Shown: positions 43,407 through 51,742, numbered from the stretch's first letter. The stretch is DNA of 64,000 nt from an uncultured Bacteroidales bacterium (GCA_937892155.1 CALAUG010000059.1:73495-137494); one strand, 5' to 3'. Numbers and translations: made by a program. Notes: generated from the letters alone by a model not told the origin.

Positions 43407-43430
43407 GCTTATGCAGTAACGGAAGAAATG

Positions 43431-45113
43431 TTAATATTCCTTGTCTTTATTAAGTGCAGCTTGTGAAATATTTATTAAGAAATCACCCATTTTCTCCAAA
43501 TCTTCAAGAATGTTAATGAAGAAAACTCCTTCAAAATAAGCATCACCATTTTTTTCTATTTTTTGCATTTCTTGTTCTCTGCAGACATTACGAAACTTAT
43601 TTATGGCATGTTCTTTTTCAAACGCATTAGTGATGTCGGGGAGAATTTCTTCTTTTGATATGTTTTCTAACATCGAAGTGTATGCGTTGGAGAGCAATGT
43701 TATCATTTTATGAAGTTTTGACTTGTGATCATCAGAAAATTTTCGTCCGTATTGGTTCATGTGAAGAATAGTTCTGCTGATAGATTCTCCGCTATCGCCA
43801 AGAGATTCCATTTCACCAACGATTCGTATGATTGCACGCATTTTTTGAGAGGATGCTTCGCTTAGTCTGTCTTTGTCGAGATTGTTGAGGAAAGAAATGA
43901 TTTCAAATTCCATATCGTCGGATATCTGTTCGTATTCAACGAGCTTGTCTCTATATGGTTGGAATTTGGAAGAATCATTGCATATATCAATGGAGTCGGA
44001 AACACATAAAAGTGATTGTTTCATTGTTTCCCCAAGTTTAATGATTTCTTTGTGCACTTCAACTAATGCCAATTCTGGAGTGGTTATCAAGCCTGCATTG
44101 ATATATTTTAATGTGTTTTTTTCTTTTGGTTTGTTGTCTTTGATAATGGCACAAACTATTTTTTCGATAATAGGAGTGAGGCCGATTAAAACACACGTGT
44201 TAACCACGTTGAATAGTGTGTGGAGTGTTGAAATTCCATAAAGAACTGCAGTATCGGCATCTGTTGTTAGTATGGAAACAATGTTTGTAACCAAATATAC
44301 AAGAGGATAGAACAAAACGAGAGCCCAAACCACACCAAATAAATTGAATATAGTGTGTGCTAATGCCGCTCTTCGTGCATTGGTTGTGCCGACAGACGCA
44401 GCAATGTTGGCTGTGATAGTTGTTCCTATGTTTTCTCCGAGAACCATGGCGCAGGCTATTTCAAAAGGAATCCAGTTCATGTTTAGCATGATAAGCGTTA
44501 GTGCAACAGTGGCGCTGGAAGATTGGAGTATTAAAGTGAGAATTGTTCCTACTCCAAGAAATGCTAACACAGACCAAAAACCGTGTCCGCACCAGTTTTT
44601 GATAAATTCCAATACTTGCGGTGTTTCCTTTAAGTCAGGAATTGATTCTTTCATAAGTGAAAGTCCAAGAAATAGCAAGCTAAATCCTATTATGAGTTCA
44701 CCTATATTTTTCCTTTTGCTTTTGTTTGATATGCTCAGTAAGAATCCTATTGCCATGAATGGTACAGCAAGAGCAGAAATGTCGGCTTTGAACCCGAATA
44801 TTGCTATTATCCATGCAGTCATGGTGGTTCCAATATTAGCACCCATAATGACACCGATTGCTTGTGTAAGTGTCAAAAGACCAGCATTAACAAACCCAAC
44901 GACCATTACCGTTGTTGCGCTAGATGACTGGATTGTTGCAGTTACACCGAAACCAGTAAGAACTCTCTTGAATGGGTTTGAGGTCATTGATGCAATAAAC
45001 TTTCGTAGGCTTTCACCTGCTGCTTTTTGTAAACCAGAACTCATGGTATTCATACCATAAAGAAACATTCCGAGTGCGCCAATAAGAGTGAAAATAGTTA
45101 GTATCATAATCAT
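43431..45113 (-). CDS. Na+/phosphate cotransporter (NptA/PNaS family) with PhoU-like domain
   Basis: A 560-residue protein. The N-terminal ~330 residues hold about nine helices with the two family repeats: TIQSSSATTVMVVGFVNAG and LILQSSSATVALTLIMLN. The C-terminal 200 residues are soluble and helical (PhoU-like, e.g. IRIVGEMESLGDSGESISRT). It probably imports phosphate with sodium. The 200-bp upstream gap to the carB fragment holds GTTAAC-type repeats near 45236 and a hairpin AATAAAACCC/GGGTTTTATT at about 45300-45326, on the edge of the duplication. Confidence 0.92.
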   Translation of the reverse strand: MIMILTIFTLIGALGMFLYGMNTMSSGLQKAAGESLRKFIASMTSNPFKRVLTGFGVTATIQSSSATTVMVVGFVNAGLLTLTQAIGVIMGANIGTTMTAWIIAIFGFKADISALAVPFMAIGFLLSISNKSKRKNIGELIIGFSLLFLGLSLMKESIPDLKETPQVLEFIKNWCGHGFWSVLAFLGVGTILTLILQSSSATVALTLIMLNMNWIPFEIACAMVLGENIGTTITANIAASVGTTNARRAALAHTIFNLFGVVWALVLFYPLVYLVTNIVSILTTDADTAVLYGISTLHTLFNVVNTCVLIGLTPIIEKIVCAIIKDNKPKEKNTLKYINAGLITTPELALVEVHKEIIKLGETMKQSLLCVSDSIDICNDSSKFQPYRDKLVEYEQISDDMEFEIISFLNNLDKDRLSEASSQKMRAIIRIVGEMESLGDSGESISRTILHMNQYGRKFSDDHKSKLHKMITLLSNAYTSMLENISKEEILPDITNAFEKEHAINKFRNVCREQEMQKIEKNGDAYFEGVFFINILEDLEKMGDFLINISQAALNKDKEY

Positions 45114-45331
45114 TGTCTTTTTTTATTTGTGGGACAAAGATTATGTTAAATTTTCGGTTAGAAAATAGCTCCAAAAACAATTAGCGAAGATTTAACGGTT
45201 ACTTAACAAAAAATAAAGATAAAGGGGATTTTAGTTAACAATAAGTTAACGTGACTGAATTATACTGAATAAAATGTTTGTTTTTTGTCTGGTGGTAAAA
45301 TAAAACCCCGAATGTGGGTTTTATTACATTC

Positions 45332-46579
45332 TTGGGAACATCGCCAGTTTCTATTGATAGAGCGGAAAACCGTAACAAATTTTCTGCAATGCTTGACCAA
45401 CTTGGCATTGACCAACCACGTTGGGAAGCACTTACAAGCTACGACGAAATCGACAAATTTATTGATGAGGTTGGTTTCCCTGTATTGATTCGTCCTTCGT
45501 ACGTGCTTTCGGGTGCTGCTATGAATGTTTGCTACGACAAGGAACAAATGCACACATTCTTGGGTGCTGCGGCTAAGGTTTCGAAAGAATATCCTGTTGT
45601 GGTTTCTAAATTTATGCAAAACGCAAAAGAAATTGAATTCGATGCAGTTGCTAAGAATGGTGAAATTATTGAATACGGAATTTCTGAGCACATTGAATTT
45701 GCAGGTGTTCACTCTGGTGACGCAACCTTGGTTTTCCCTGCACAAAATATTTATGTTGCAACAGCCCGCAGAATTAAACAAATCAGCCGCAAGATTGCTA
45801 AGGAATTAAACATCAGCGGTCCATTCAATATTCAGTATTTGGCAAAGAACAACGATGTGAAAGTTATTGAATGTAACTTACGTGCATCGCGTTCGTTCCC
45901 ATTCGTTTCGAAAGTATTGAAACGCAACTTTATTGAAACTGCAACGAAGATTATGCTTGGTGAGCCAGTAGAAAAACCTGATTCAGCAGTATTTGACGTT
46001 GATCACGTTGGTATTAAAGCTTCGCAATTCTCATTTGCCCGTCTTCACAGAGCCGACCCAATTTTGGGCGTTGATATGTCTTCAACAGGTGAAGTTGGCT
46101 GTTTAGGAACAACTTTCGACGATGCGTTGCTGTCATCATTATATTCTGTAGGATTCCGCAAACCAGAAAAAGGTGTGTTGGTTTCTTCTGGCGATGCAAA
46201 AGGTAAAGTTGATTTGTTAGAATCTTGTATGTTGTTGCAAGAAAAAGGATTGAAGATATATGCAACAGCAGGAACGCAAAAATTCTTGGCTGAAAATGGC
46301 GTTACAGCAACGGCAGTTAATTGGCCTGACGAAACGCACGCAAAAGAAGACATTACCGAATTGATGCAAGAACACACAATTGATTTGGTAATTAACATTC
46401 CTAAGAACCAAACTCGTCGCGAATTGACAAATGGTTACAAAATCCGTCGTGCTGCAATCGACCACAATATTCCATTGTTCACAAATGCTCGCCTTGCAAG
46501 TGCATTCTTACATGCAGCTTGTTCAAAAGAATTGAGCGATATTCAAATCAAGAGCTGGCAAGAATATAGCATCAATTAA
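45332..46579 (+). pseudogene. carB: 5'-truncated duplicate of carB (C-terminal 415 codons)
   Basis: Homology with carB begins at 45332 (CarB about residue 668 from the upstream ATG) and runs to the stop at a constant offset of 4200 bp. From 45332 to 45703 the copies differ at roughly 35 bases, all synonymous on my reading; from 45704 to 46566 I see none; two more differences flank the stop, also silent. The fragment holds most of the second ATP-grasp and the allosteric domain but cannot make carbamoyl phosphate alone. The ORF can start at ATG 45314, which lies in unrelated sequence next to a hairpin, and no promoter is evident. The terminator region downstream is also a diverged copy. Confidence 0.88.
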
Positions 46580-46601
46580 GATTAGAATATAAATAGAAAG
46601 G

Positions 46602-46631
46602 AAAAGGGAATGTGAAAGCATTCCCTTTTTT
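46602..46631 (+). terminator. Terminator after the carB fragment
   Basis: An 11-bp stem AAAAGGGAATG (46602-46612) / CATTCCCTTTT (46619-46629) with a 6-nt loop. It is a diverged copy of the carB terminator, so the duplication goes beyond the stop codon. Confidence 0.85.
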
Positions 46632-46765
46632 GTTGAAAACAGAAATGTGTAGATTGCGAAATTACCATCTGCCAACATATACAACCAATCAACATTTAAT
46701 TTTTAATGATCTGCTTCCATTTTCTGAAAAGAATTTGTGCAAATAGTGTCTTTTAATATAATTTC

Positions 46766-46844
46766 TTGGAAAAATGTAAGAAAATAGCCAAAACAATATT
46801 GGAAAAATGTAAAAAAATATATATTTGAGCATTGGAAAAATGTA
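46766..46844 (+). repeat. Three 13-bp iterons at exact 33-bp spacing, overlapping a promoter
   Basis: TTGGAAAAATGTA occurs exactly three times, at 46766-46778, 46799-46811 and 46832-46844, with starts 33 bp apart (about three helical turns). The first TTG of the middle copy is in the right place to be the -33 element for the -7 box TATATTTG at 46820-46827 (18-bp spacer). The last copy ends 3 bp before the ATPase start codon. Most likely this is an autoregulatory operator. Confidence 0.85.
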
Positions 46845-46847
46845 GAT

Positions 46848-48200
46848 ATGATAAACAGAAAACTTGACGCAATTATAGAAAGACACTTTTCTCTCAATAA
46901 ATCTGCACTTCTTTTAACTGGTGCCAGACAAACAGGAAAGACTTATTCGATTAGAAAATATGCGACAAACAAAGGTCTCAATTTGATAGAAATTAATTTT
47001 CTTCAAGACCCCAATGCAATAAATATTTTTAGAAATGCCCAAAATGCGAAGGATATTTTATTAAGGATTTCTGCGTACACTAAGAAACAAATGAAACCTG
47101 GACAAACAATAATATTTTTCGACGAAGTGCAAAAATGTCCAGAAATAATTACTTGGATAAAATTTCTTGTTGAAGAAGGATCTTATCGATACGCATTAAG
47201 CGGAAGTTTACTCGGTATTGAGTTAAAAAATATCAGAAGCATTCCTGTTGGATATATGGCAATAGAAGAGGTCTTTCCTTTGGATTTATACGATTTCTTT
47301 TTAGCTGTCGGTGTTAACCACGATGTAATTGAATCCGTAAGAAACGCATGGGTAAATAAGATTCCTGTAGATTCTGTAATACATGAATCGCTTATGAAAT
47401 TAGTAAACTTGTATTTGATTGTGGGAGGTATGCCTGCTGTTGTACAAACATACCTTAACACGAACGACCTAAATGCCGTAAAAAAGAAACAAGAAGAAAT
47501 ACTTACATTATACAAAATGGACATAAGCCAATATGATCCTATGAACAAATTGAGCATCAACGAAATTTTTGACTTGATACCATCCGAACTAAATGAGAGG
47601 AACAAACGGTTTATATTGAAGAATCTAAATGAAGGAGCAAGATTTTCAAAACATGAGAATGGATTTCTTTGGCTAAAGAACGCAGGTGTTGCAATACCCA
47701 CATATAATGTGGAAGAACCGATTTCTCCGTTGAAACTAAACGAGCAACGAAATCTCTTTAAACTATTTCAAAACGACGTCGGGCTACTATCTTCACAATA
47801 CGAGAACGGACTGGCATTAAAAATCCTTAGCGGAGAGACAACAGTAAATTTCGGATCGATGTACGAGAATCTGGTCGCACAGGAATTACTAGCCCATGGT
47901 TACAAATTGTATTATTTCAACAGCAAAAAACAAGGAGAACTAGATTTTTTACTAGAAACGGACAACGACATAGTTCCCGTAGAAGTAAAATCTGGGAAAA
48001 ACTACGAACGACACAATGCCTTATCCAATGTACTATCCACATCAAATTACAACATAACGTCTGCTTTGGTATTGTGCAACGACAATATACATATCAAAGG
48101 GAAGATTACGTACGCACCTATCTACATGTTGATGTTCATAAATAAAAAGAGCAATACGGAGTCTTCAATCTATAAAGTTGATTTAACGGGACTAGTATAA
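46848..48200 (+). CDS. AAA_14/DUF4143 ATPase (first)
   Basis: A 450-residue P-loop ATPase of a family that is very abundant in Bacteroidota and without settled function. Walker A is GARQTGKT (25-32), Walker B IIFFDEVQ (88-95), with the sensor-like YALSGSLLG. A winged-helix region follows, then the C-terminal DUF4143 part with GELDFLLETDNDIVPVEVKS, a PD-(D/E)XK-like nuclease core with Asp, Glu and Lys kept. The promoter is covered by three 33-bp-spaced iterons. The 157-bp downstream gap holds nothing recognisable. Confidence 0.9.
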   Translation: MINRKLDAIIERHFSLNKSALLLTGARQTGKTYSIRKYATNKGLNLIEINFLQDPNAINIFRNAQNAKDILLRISAYTKKQMKPGQTIIFFDEVQKCPEIITWIKFLVEEGSYRYALSGSLLGIELKNIRSIPVGYMAIEEVFPLDLYDFFLAVGVNHDVIESVRNAWVNKIPVDSVIHESLMKLVNLYLIVGGMPAVVQTYLNTNDLNAVKKKQEEILTLYKMDISQYDPMNKLSINEIFDLIPSELNERNKRFILKNLNEGARFSKHENGFLWLKNAGVAIPTYNVEEPISPLKLNEQRNLFKLFQNDVGLLSSQYENGLALKILSGETTVNFGSMYENLVAQELLAHGYKLYYFNSKKQGELDFLLETDNDIVPVEVKSGKNYERHNALSNVLSTSNYNITSALVLCNDNIHIKGKITYAPIYMLMFINKKSNTESSIYKVDLTGLV

Positions 48201-48357
48201 AAACAAAACTCTTCGAGGCTGGAATTTTCTGCGTTTTGAATATAAATCTTCTATATTTACCCTTTATTTTCGAGTATTATAGAAGAACTATAATTTCCTA
48301 TATGTTAAAAACACAATGAATATTTAAACCAATCGTATAGATCGATTGTCATTGAGA

Positions 48358-49119
48358 TTAGATAGTATTAATAAAAAGTTCTTTGTACACCACGTTACTC
48401 CATTGCTTAAAACAATCTTCCCCGAAAGTAGAAATGAAGTTTTCTACAAGTTGTTTATACCAAATTATTGGATTGTTGTCTTTGAAGAAATAGTTTGTAA
48501 TTGGGTAATCCGTTCCAAAAATGATTCTATTTTCCAAGTCGTTTTTGCATAGTTCTTCAATGCTTGAAAAAGGTAAAAATGCGGTGTCAACATATACATT
48601 GTGACACTCTTGCAATATTGTCATTGTTTCGTTGATTGGATTCCCGTGGGCAAGTATAAATGTTGTTTGAGGAAAGTCCTTGCAATAAGAAGAAAATAAA
48701 CTTGCTGGCGTTTCTATTCCTGTGTGAAACATAACAGGAATAGTTCTTTCTGCTGCAAAAGCACAAACCTTTCGTATGTTTTCTTGATATAAAAGCCAAT
48801 CGGGATGTGCGCCAAAATGAATTTTTATTGCCTTAAAATTGCTTAACTTAAAAATATTTTCTATTGGCATCCAGTGAAGCAACCGAGGTGAAAGCCATAG
48901 CATCTTGTCAAATTTGTCATCAGGGAAAGATTGTAATGCAGACAAACATTCAAGAAATTCTTTATGACTATAAAATCCCGTAGGCATTACAAATGCTCGT
49001 TTGATGCCGATTTCTGTAATAACTTGTTGAACTTTTCGAGCAGAAAAATATCCATTCCGGAATTGCCCGAAATGGATATGACAATCGTTGGTTTGTGCAA
49101 TGATTTCATCTAATTGCAT
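48358..49119 (-). CDS. Amidohydrolase-family (amidohydrolase_2) protein of the RiPP locus
   Basis: A 253-residue TIM-barrel metal-dependent hydrolase. Metal-site motifs are NDCHIHFG at the N-terminus (HxH), IKIHFG, MFHTG, LAHGNP and FGTDYPITN near the C-terminus. The substrate cannot be told. The ATG at 49119 overlaps the TGA of a 25-codon ORF, which in turn overlaps the radical SAM gene, so it belongs to the same operon and could hydrolyse a peptide or modified amino acid. A GTG one codon upstream is an alternative start. Confidence 0.82.
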   Translation of the reverse strand: MQLDEIIAQTNDCHIHFGQFRNGYFSARKVQQVITEIGIKRAFVMPTGFYSHKEFLECLSALQSFPDDKFDKMLWLSPRLLHWMPIENIFKLSNFKAIKIHFGAHPDWLLYQENIRKVCAFAAERTIPVMFHTGIETPASLFSSYCKDFPQTTFILAHGNPINETMTILQECHNVYVDTAFLPFSSIEELCKNDLENRIIFGTDYPITNYFFKDNNPIIWYKQLVENFISTFGEDCFKQWSNVVYKELFINTI

Positions 49120-49196
49120 CACCTATATTCTTTAGGTTTAACAATCTCTTCTACAGGAGAATCTGTATCAGTTGCTGGACTTTGTATTTTTTTCAT
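49119..49196 (-). CDS. 25-residue peptide ORF coupled to the radical SAM and amidohydrolase genes
   Basis: ATG 49196 opens inside the last codons of the radical SAM gene (29-nt overlap) and the frame ends with TGA overlapping the amidohydrolase ATG. The peptide reads MKKIQSPATDTDSPVEEIV and then KPKEYR. It is Pro/Asp/Glu-rich with no Cys. It may be a second RiPP precursor or only a coupling ORF; it is too short for certainty. Confidence 0.45.
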   Translation of the reverse strand: MKKIQSPATDTDSPVEEIVKPKEYR

Positions 49197-50664
49197 TTAT
49201 ACCAAAATATTCTTCTACAACCTTCTTGTTTAAAAAAGCGACTTTACAGAAATGTTCATTAATTTTGAACATATCTCCGCCACTTTCGTTGAAGTTACGA
49301 ACAAGACACATAGCACAATATGCACGTGCTTCGCATTCCAAGCACTGAGGGAAACTTGCTTGGGTAACTTTTCGTAGTTCTTTGATTTTCTCGGAATTAT
49401 CCCAAATTTCCTGCAAAGACTGTTTGTACACATTTCCCAATACGTAAGCCTGCCAACCAGCACACGGATATACGTCTCCGTTTTCAGTGATACAGCAGTT
49501 GTCTTGACCTACGCCACAAATCGGTTGTGTTTTAAACCGTTCGGGATCAAATATAATATCATCTATAATGGATGGCTGTTTGAGTGTGATGTCTTTATAG
49601 TCAGCGTCGCAGTTCAAGATGTCTTTCAGCAATGCCTCGGTTTCTTCTAACGAGATACGGTTTGCAAGATTTTGCGTATTGCAATCCGATTGAGCCATCA
49701 TAATGAAATCGGTCTGTGCTTTCATTTTATGGGCATTGGCGTATTGCATAACTTTGTCGTAACCTTTGGCGTTTGCTTTCATCACTGGACACGAAATCTG
49801 TACTGGAATATCAGCTTTGTAGAGTTTTTCTATTGAAGCCAAAGTTTTTGCGTGCGAGCCCTTTACCGTGGTAATGGTGTCGTGGATTTCGGGATCCATA
49901 CTGTAGAGTGAAACTTGTATGAGTGACACGTTAACTTCTTTAACCACAGGAATTTGCTCGTCTTTCAAAAGTACAAGATTTGACAGAACGGAAATCTTCA
50001 TATCTTTTTTGCGGCAATAGCGGAGAATTTCGCAGATGTCTTTGTGGAGAAACACCTCACCGCCCGAAAGCGTTACATGCAAGCCGCCCATTTCGGCAAA
50101 CTCATCAATGATGGAGAACACTTTTTCTTTTGGCATATCCTTGCCCGTGTTCTTCTTGCCGTTGGGAATGTAGCAGTGAATGCAGCGTTCGTTGCAACGC
50201 GAGGTAAGTTCAAATTGCAACGCCAAAAGGCGAGGTTTCTTTTGTACGTGTTCCAAAAAGAAATCTTGCGTATTTTCTTTCACATCTTGTTTTGCTGTTT
50301 GTGTGAAATCGTACGCAAGTGTTTTCGGAATTTCTATATTGTAGGTAAACTCGTCATCTTTTGAATCAAGTTCTTCTGAAGTGTCGCCCATAATCAAGAA
50401 TTTGTGCTCAACCAAATCTGTTACAAACTCCATAAAATCGTTGTACAGCGTTTGTCTGTCAACATCTTTGTAAACCTTTAATAATCTGTCAACTATATCG
50501 TCAACGGATTGCGGTTCACGGGAAATTTGTTTTAATAAATCGGCACCATATTCGTCGTAAGTTCTATCGTGACGAAGCAGTTGGTTTGTAATATATCCGT
50601 AGTCCTCAGTACAGCGGATAAATGTGTTTTTAGTTTGACGAAGTAATTTTGTCATAATATTCAT
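49168..50664 (-). CDS. Radical SAM/SPASM peptide maturase with N-terminal RRE-like domain
   Basis: A 498-residue enzyme. Residues about 5-95 look like a PqqD-type recognition domain (EYGADLLKQISREPQSVDDI, TLYNDFMEFVTDLVEHKFLI), which binds precursor peptides. The radical SAM core has CNERCIHCY (Cys157, 161, 164) and the GGE-type motif HVTLSGGEVFLH. The C-terminal SPASM domain has CGVGQDNCCITENGDVYPC and CLECEARAYCAMC for extra 4Fe-4S clusters. Such enzymes install crosslinks such as thioethers in ribosomal peptides. The small Cys-containing gene at 51184-51330 is the best substrate. A second in-frame ATG is at 50655. Confidence 0.92.
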   Translation of the reverse strand: MNIMTKLLRQTKNTFIRCTEDYGYITNQLLRHDRTYDEYGADLLKQISREPQSVDDIVDRLLKVYKDVDRQTLYNDFMEFVTDLVEHKFLIMGDTSEELDSKDDEFTYNIEIPKTLAYDFTQTAKQDVKENTQDFFLEHVQKKPRLLALQFELTSRCNERCIHCYIPNGKKNTGKDMPKEKVFSIIDEFAEMGGLHVTLSGGEVFLHKDICEILRYCRKKDMKISVLSNLVLLKDEQIPVVKEVNVSLIQVSLYSMDPEIHDTITTVKGSHAKTLASIEKLYKADIPVQISCPVMKANAKGYDKVMQYANAHKMKAQTDFIMMAQSDCNTQNLANRISLEETEALLKDILNCDADYKDITLKQPSIIDDIIFDPERFKTQPICGVGQDNCCITENGDVYPCAGWQAYVLGNVYKQSLQEIWDNSEKIKELRKVTQASFPQCLECEARAYCAMCLVRNFNESGGDMFKINEHFCKVAFLNKKVVEEYFGINEKNTKSSN

Positions 50665-50842
50665 TTAAAAAATTTTCCTCATATAGTTCATAACTATCAC
50701 TTAGGTATTTAATAACCTTTGTTTTTTCCCCACTTGACAAATGCTCAATATTAACAACTCCTATAATTGTTATTTCCTTTTCAAAAGGAGTCTTGTAAGC
50801 TATCACCTTTAGTTTATAATAAGTAGGATTAGAATATTTCAT
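50630..50842 (-). CDS. Small protein (70 aa) upstream of the maturase
   Basis: A hypothetical protein starting MKYSNPTYYKLKVIAYKTPF. It overlaps the start of the radical SAM gene by 35 nt, so it is in the same operon. It is mixed alpha/beta in pattern, with IGVVNIEHLSSGEKTKV in the middle, with no Cys and no signal peptide. It may be an accessory or a recognition component; not recognised. Confidence 0.6.
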   Translation of the reverse strand: MKYSNPTYYKLKVIAYKTPFEKEITIIGVVNIEHLSSGEKTKVIKYLSDSYELYEENFLNEYYDKITSSN

Positions 50843-50867
50843 TTTTTTGTTTAAAGATTAGACATAA

Positions 50868-50890
50868 GAGACTACCATTAAGGTAGCCTC
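50868..50890 (-). terminator. Intercistronic stem-loop A in the RiPP operon
   Basis: On the minus strand GAGGCTACC pairs with GGTAGTCTC around a 5-nt loop, with one G-U pair. It follows the 71-codon gene. Stem-loop B at 51153-51175 has the same layout and the same G-U position. The following T-run is weak, so partial termination or an RNA-end stabiliser is possible. Confidence 0.6.
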
Positions 50891-50895
50891 ACTTA

Positions 50896-51111
50896 TTATT
50901 TCTTGTATTCAATTAACTTATTGTCACACAATTGCATTAACTGTGTTTTTCCATTGATTGTTACTTTGAAAATACCATTTACTTCGTCCGCATATTCTAT
51001 TTTGTCAAAAGCCCCCTCCACATATTCTCCATTGGGAAGTTGTAAACGATCGTATTTTACTGTTACTATTTTTGCTTTTGCAGCACTTCTTTGTTGTGTA
51101 CCTATATTCAT
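50896..51111 (-). CDS. Small protein (71 aa) of the RiPP cluster
   Basis: A 71-residue protein that begins MNIGTQQRSAAKAKIVTVKY and continues as short beta-strands (LPNGEYVEGAFDKIEY, FKVTINGKTQL), which suggests a small beta-barrel. One Cys. No homologue is recognised. It lies between two matching stem-loops, downstream of the Cys-containing precursor gene and upstream of the maturase. Confidence 0.6.
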   Translation of the reverse strand: MNIGTQQRSAAKAKIVTVKYDRLQLPNGEYVEGAFDKIEYADEVNGIFKVTINGKTQLMQLCDNKLIEYKK

Positions 51112-51152
51112 AACTACTTAATTTAAATGATTTGATAAACAATTTTTTTAAA

Positions 51153-51175
51153 GAGACTGCCTATAAGGCAGCCTC
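51153..51175 (-). terminator. Intercistronic stem-loop B after the precursor gene
   Basis: GAGGCTGCC pairs with GGCAGTCTC around a 5-nt loop on the minus strand, 9 bp after the precursor stop. It is followed by TTTAAAAAAA. A partial terminator here would keep the precursor transcript more abundant than that of the enzyme, as is usual in RiPP operons. Confidence 0.6.
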
Positions 51176-51183
51176 CACAATTA

Positions 51184-51330
51184 CTACTCAGATCTCTCGC
51201 AATCTTTGCAATGACGACCATTGGCTTCTGTACTACCATCAAAGAATGTTCCATATGTAGGACATCCCGCGGCGTACGAACCAGTTCTTGCGTTCTTTGC
51301 AACCAAAGTTGCTTTTTTGTAAGACTTCAT
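51184..51330 (-). CDS. Putative RiPP precursor peptide (48 aa, three Cys)
   Basis: A 48-codon gene that starts MKSYKKATLVAKNARTGSYA and then has AGCPTYGTFFDG, STEANGRHCKDCERSE. A basic N-terminal leader with a short TLVAK strand is followed by a Gly/Ser/Thr-rich core with Cys23, Cys41 and Cys44. Such short Cys peptides with an AAGCP-like core occur next to SPASM maturases; family assignment is not certain. It is preceded by a copy of a ~50-bp leader element that also precedes the 97-codon gene, and followed by stem-loop B. It is probably modified by the radical SAM enzyme (49168-50664), possibly with thioether crosslinks. Confidence 0.78.
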   Translation of the reverse strand: MKSYKKATLVAKNARTGSYAAGCPTYGTFFDGSTEANGRHCKDCERSE

Positions 51331-51336
51331 AACATT

Positions 51337-51386
51337 AAAAATTTAAATTGTGCCTACTCTTTGAAGGATTTTCGGCATACTCCTTT
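51337..51386 (-). repeat. ~50-bp leader element, copy A (before the precursor)
   Basis: A direct repeat of 51690-51739 at constant 353-bp offset with two or three differences. On the minus strand it reads AAAGGAGTATGCCGAAAATC, then CTTCAAAGAGTAGGCAC and AATTTAAATTTTT, ending 6 bp before the precursor ATG. Copy B follows a promoter, so the element is a transcribed leader. Confidence 0.85.
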
Positions 51387-51390
51387 AGGT

Positions 51391-51684
51391 TTATAATTTA
51401 TCAGAGCCCCCCAAAATATTAGTATAAATCCATTTCCAAACTTTCCAGGCTAAAAGGCATAAAGGGAGAAGTATTACTACTCCCAAAACAGTGAGGATAC
51501 CATCCCATAGTTTGCGAAAGAAACCAGGCTCGTCGGCTTCGCTATTTCCACTTTCGGTATAAACAACTTCGGTATTTTCGTTAGATTCATACGTTTGTGA
51601 ATTTTCGGCATACGAGCACAAACTTAAACAACTGCAAATAAGCAGTGCGAATACTGTTGAAAACGAGATTTTTAAAGACTTCAT
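51391..51684 (-). CDS. Small secreted/membrane protein (97 aa), first gene of the RiPP cluster
   Basis: A 97-residue protein with a signal peptide (ISFSTVFALLICSCLSLCSYA, cleavage near residue 26), an acidic linker (TYESNENTEVVYTESG) and one C-terminal membrane helix (about 65-88, VLGVVILLPLCLLAWKVW). It lies behind the promoter at 51774-51743 and leader copy B. No function is known; it could be an anchor, an immunity protein or a sensor. Confidence 0.68.
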   Translation of the reverse strand: MKSLKISFSTVFALLICSCLSLCSYAENSQTYESNENTEVVYTESGNSEADEPGFFRKLWDGILTVLGVVILLPLCLLAWKVWKWIYTNILGGSDKL

Positions 51685-51689
51685 ATTCT

Positions 51690-51739
51690 AAAAATTTAAA
51701 TTGTGCCTACTCTTTAAAGGATTTTCGGCGTACTCCTTT
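51690..51739 (-). repeat. ~50-bp leader element, copy B (before the 97-aa gene)
   Basis: This copy begins at the predicted transcription start (about 51737) and ends 6 bp before the ATG at 51684. It is a duplicate of 51337-51386. Confidence 0.85.
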
Positions 51740-51742
51740 TTA

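Noticed and set aside
45296..45330. Hairpin AATAAAACCC/GGGTTTTATT as a terminator
   Set aside because: No T-run on either side and no gene clearly ends there; mentioned only as the border of the duplication.
45314..45331. ATG at 45314 as a natural start of a short CarB-like protein
   Set aside because: The first six codons lie in unrelated sequence over the arm of a hairpin, with no promoter seen; the frame is open by chance upstream of the duplicated part.
46766..46844. CRISPR-like or plasmid replication iterons
   Set aside because: Only three 13-bp copies, no unique spacers of constant type beyond 20 bp, and no Rep gene; overlap with a promoter favours an operator.
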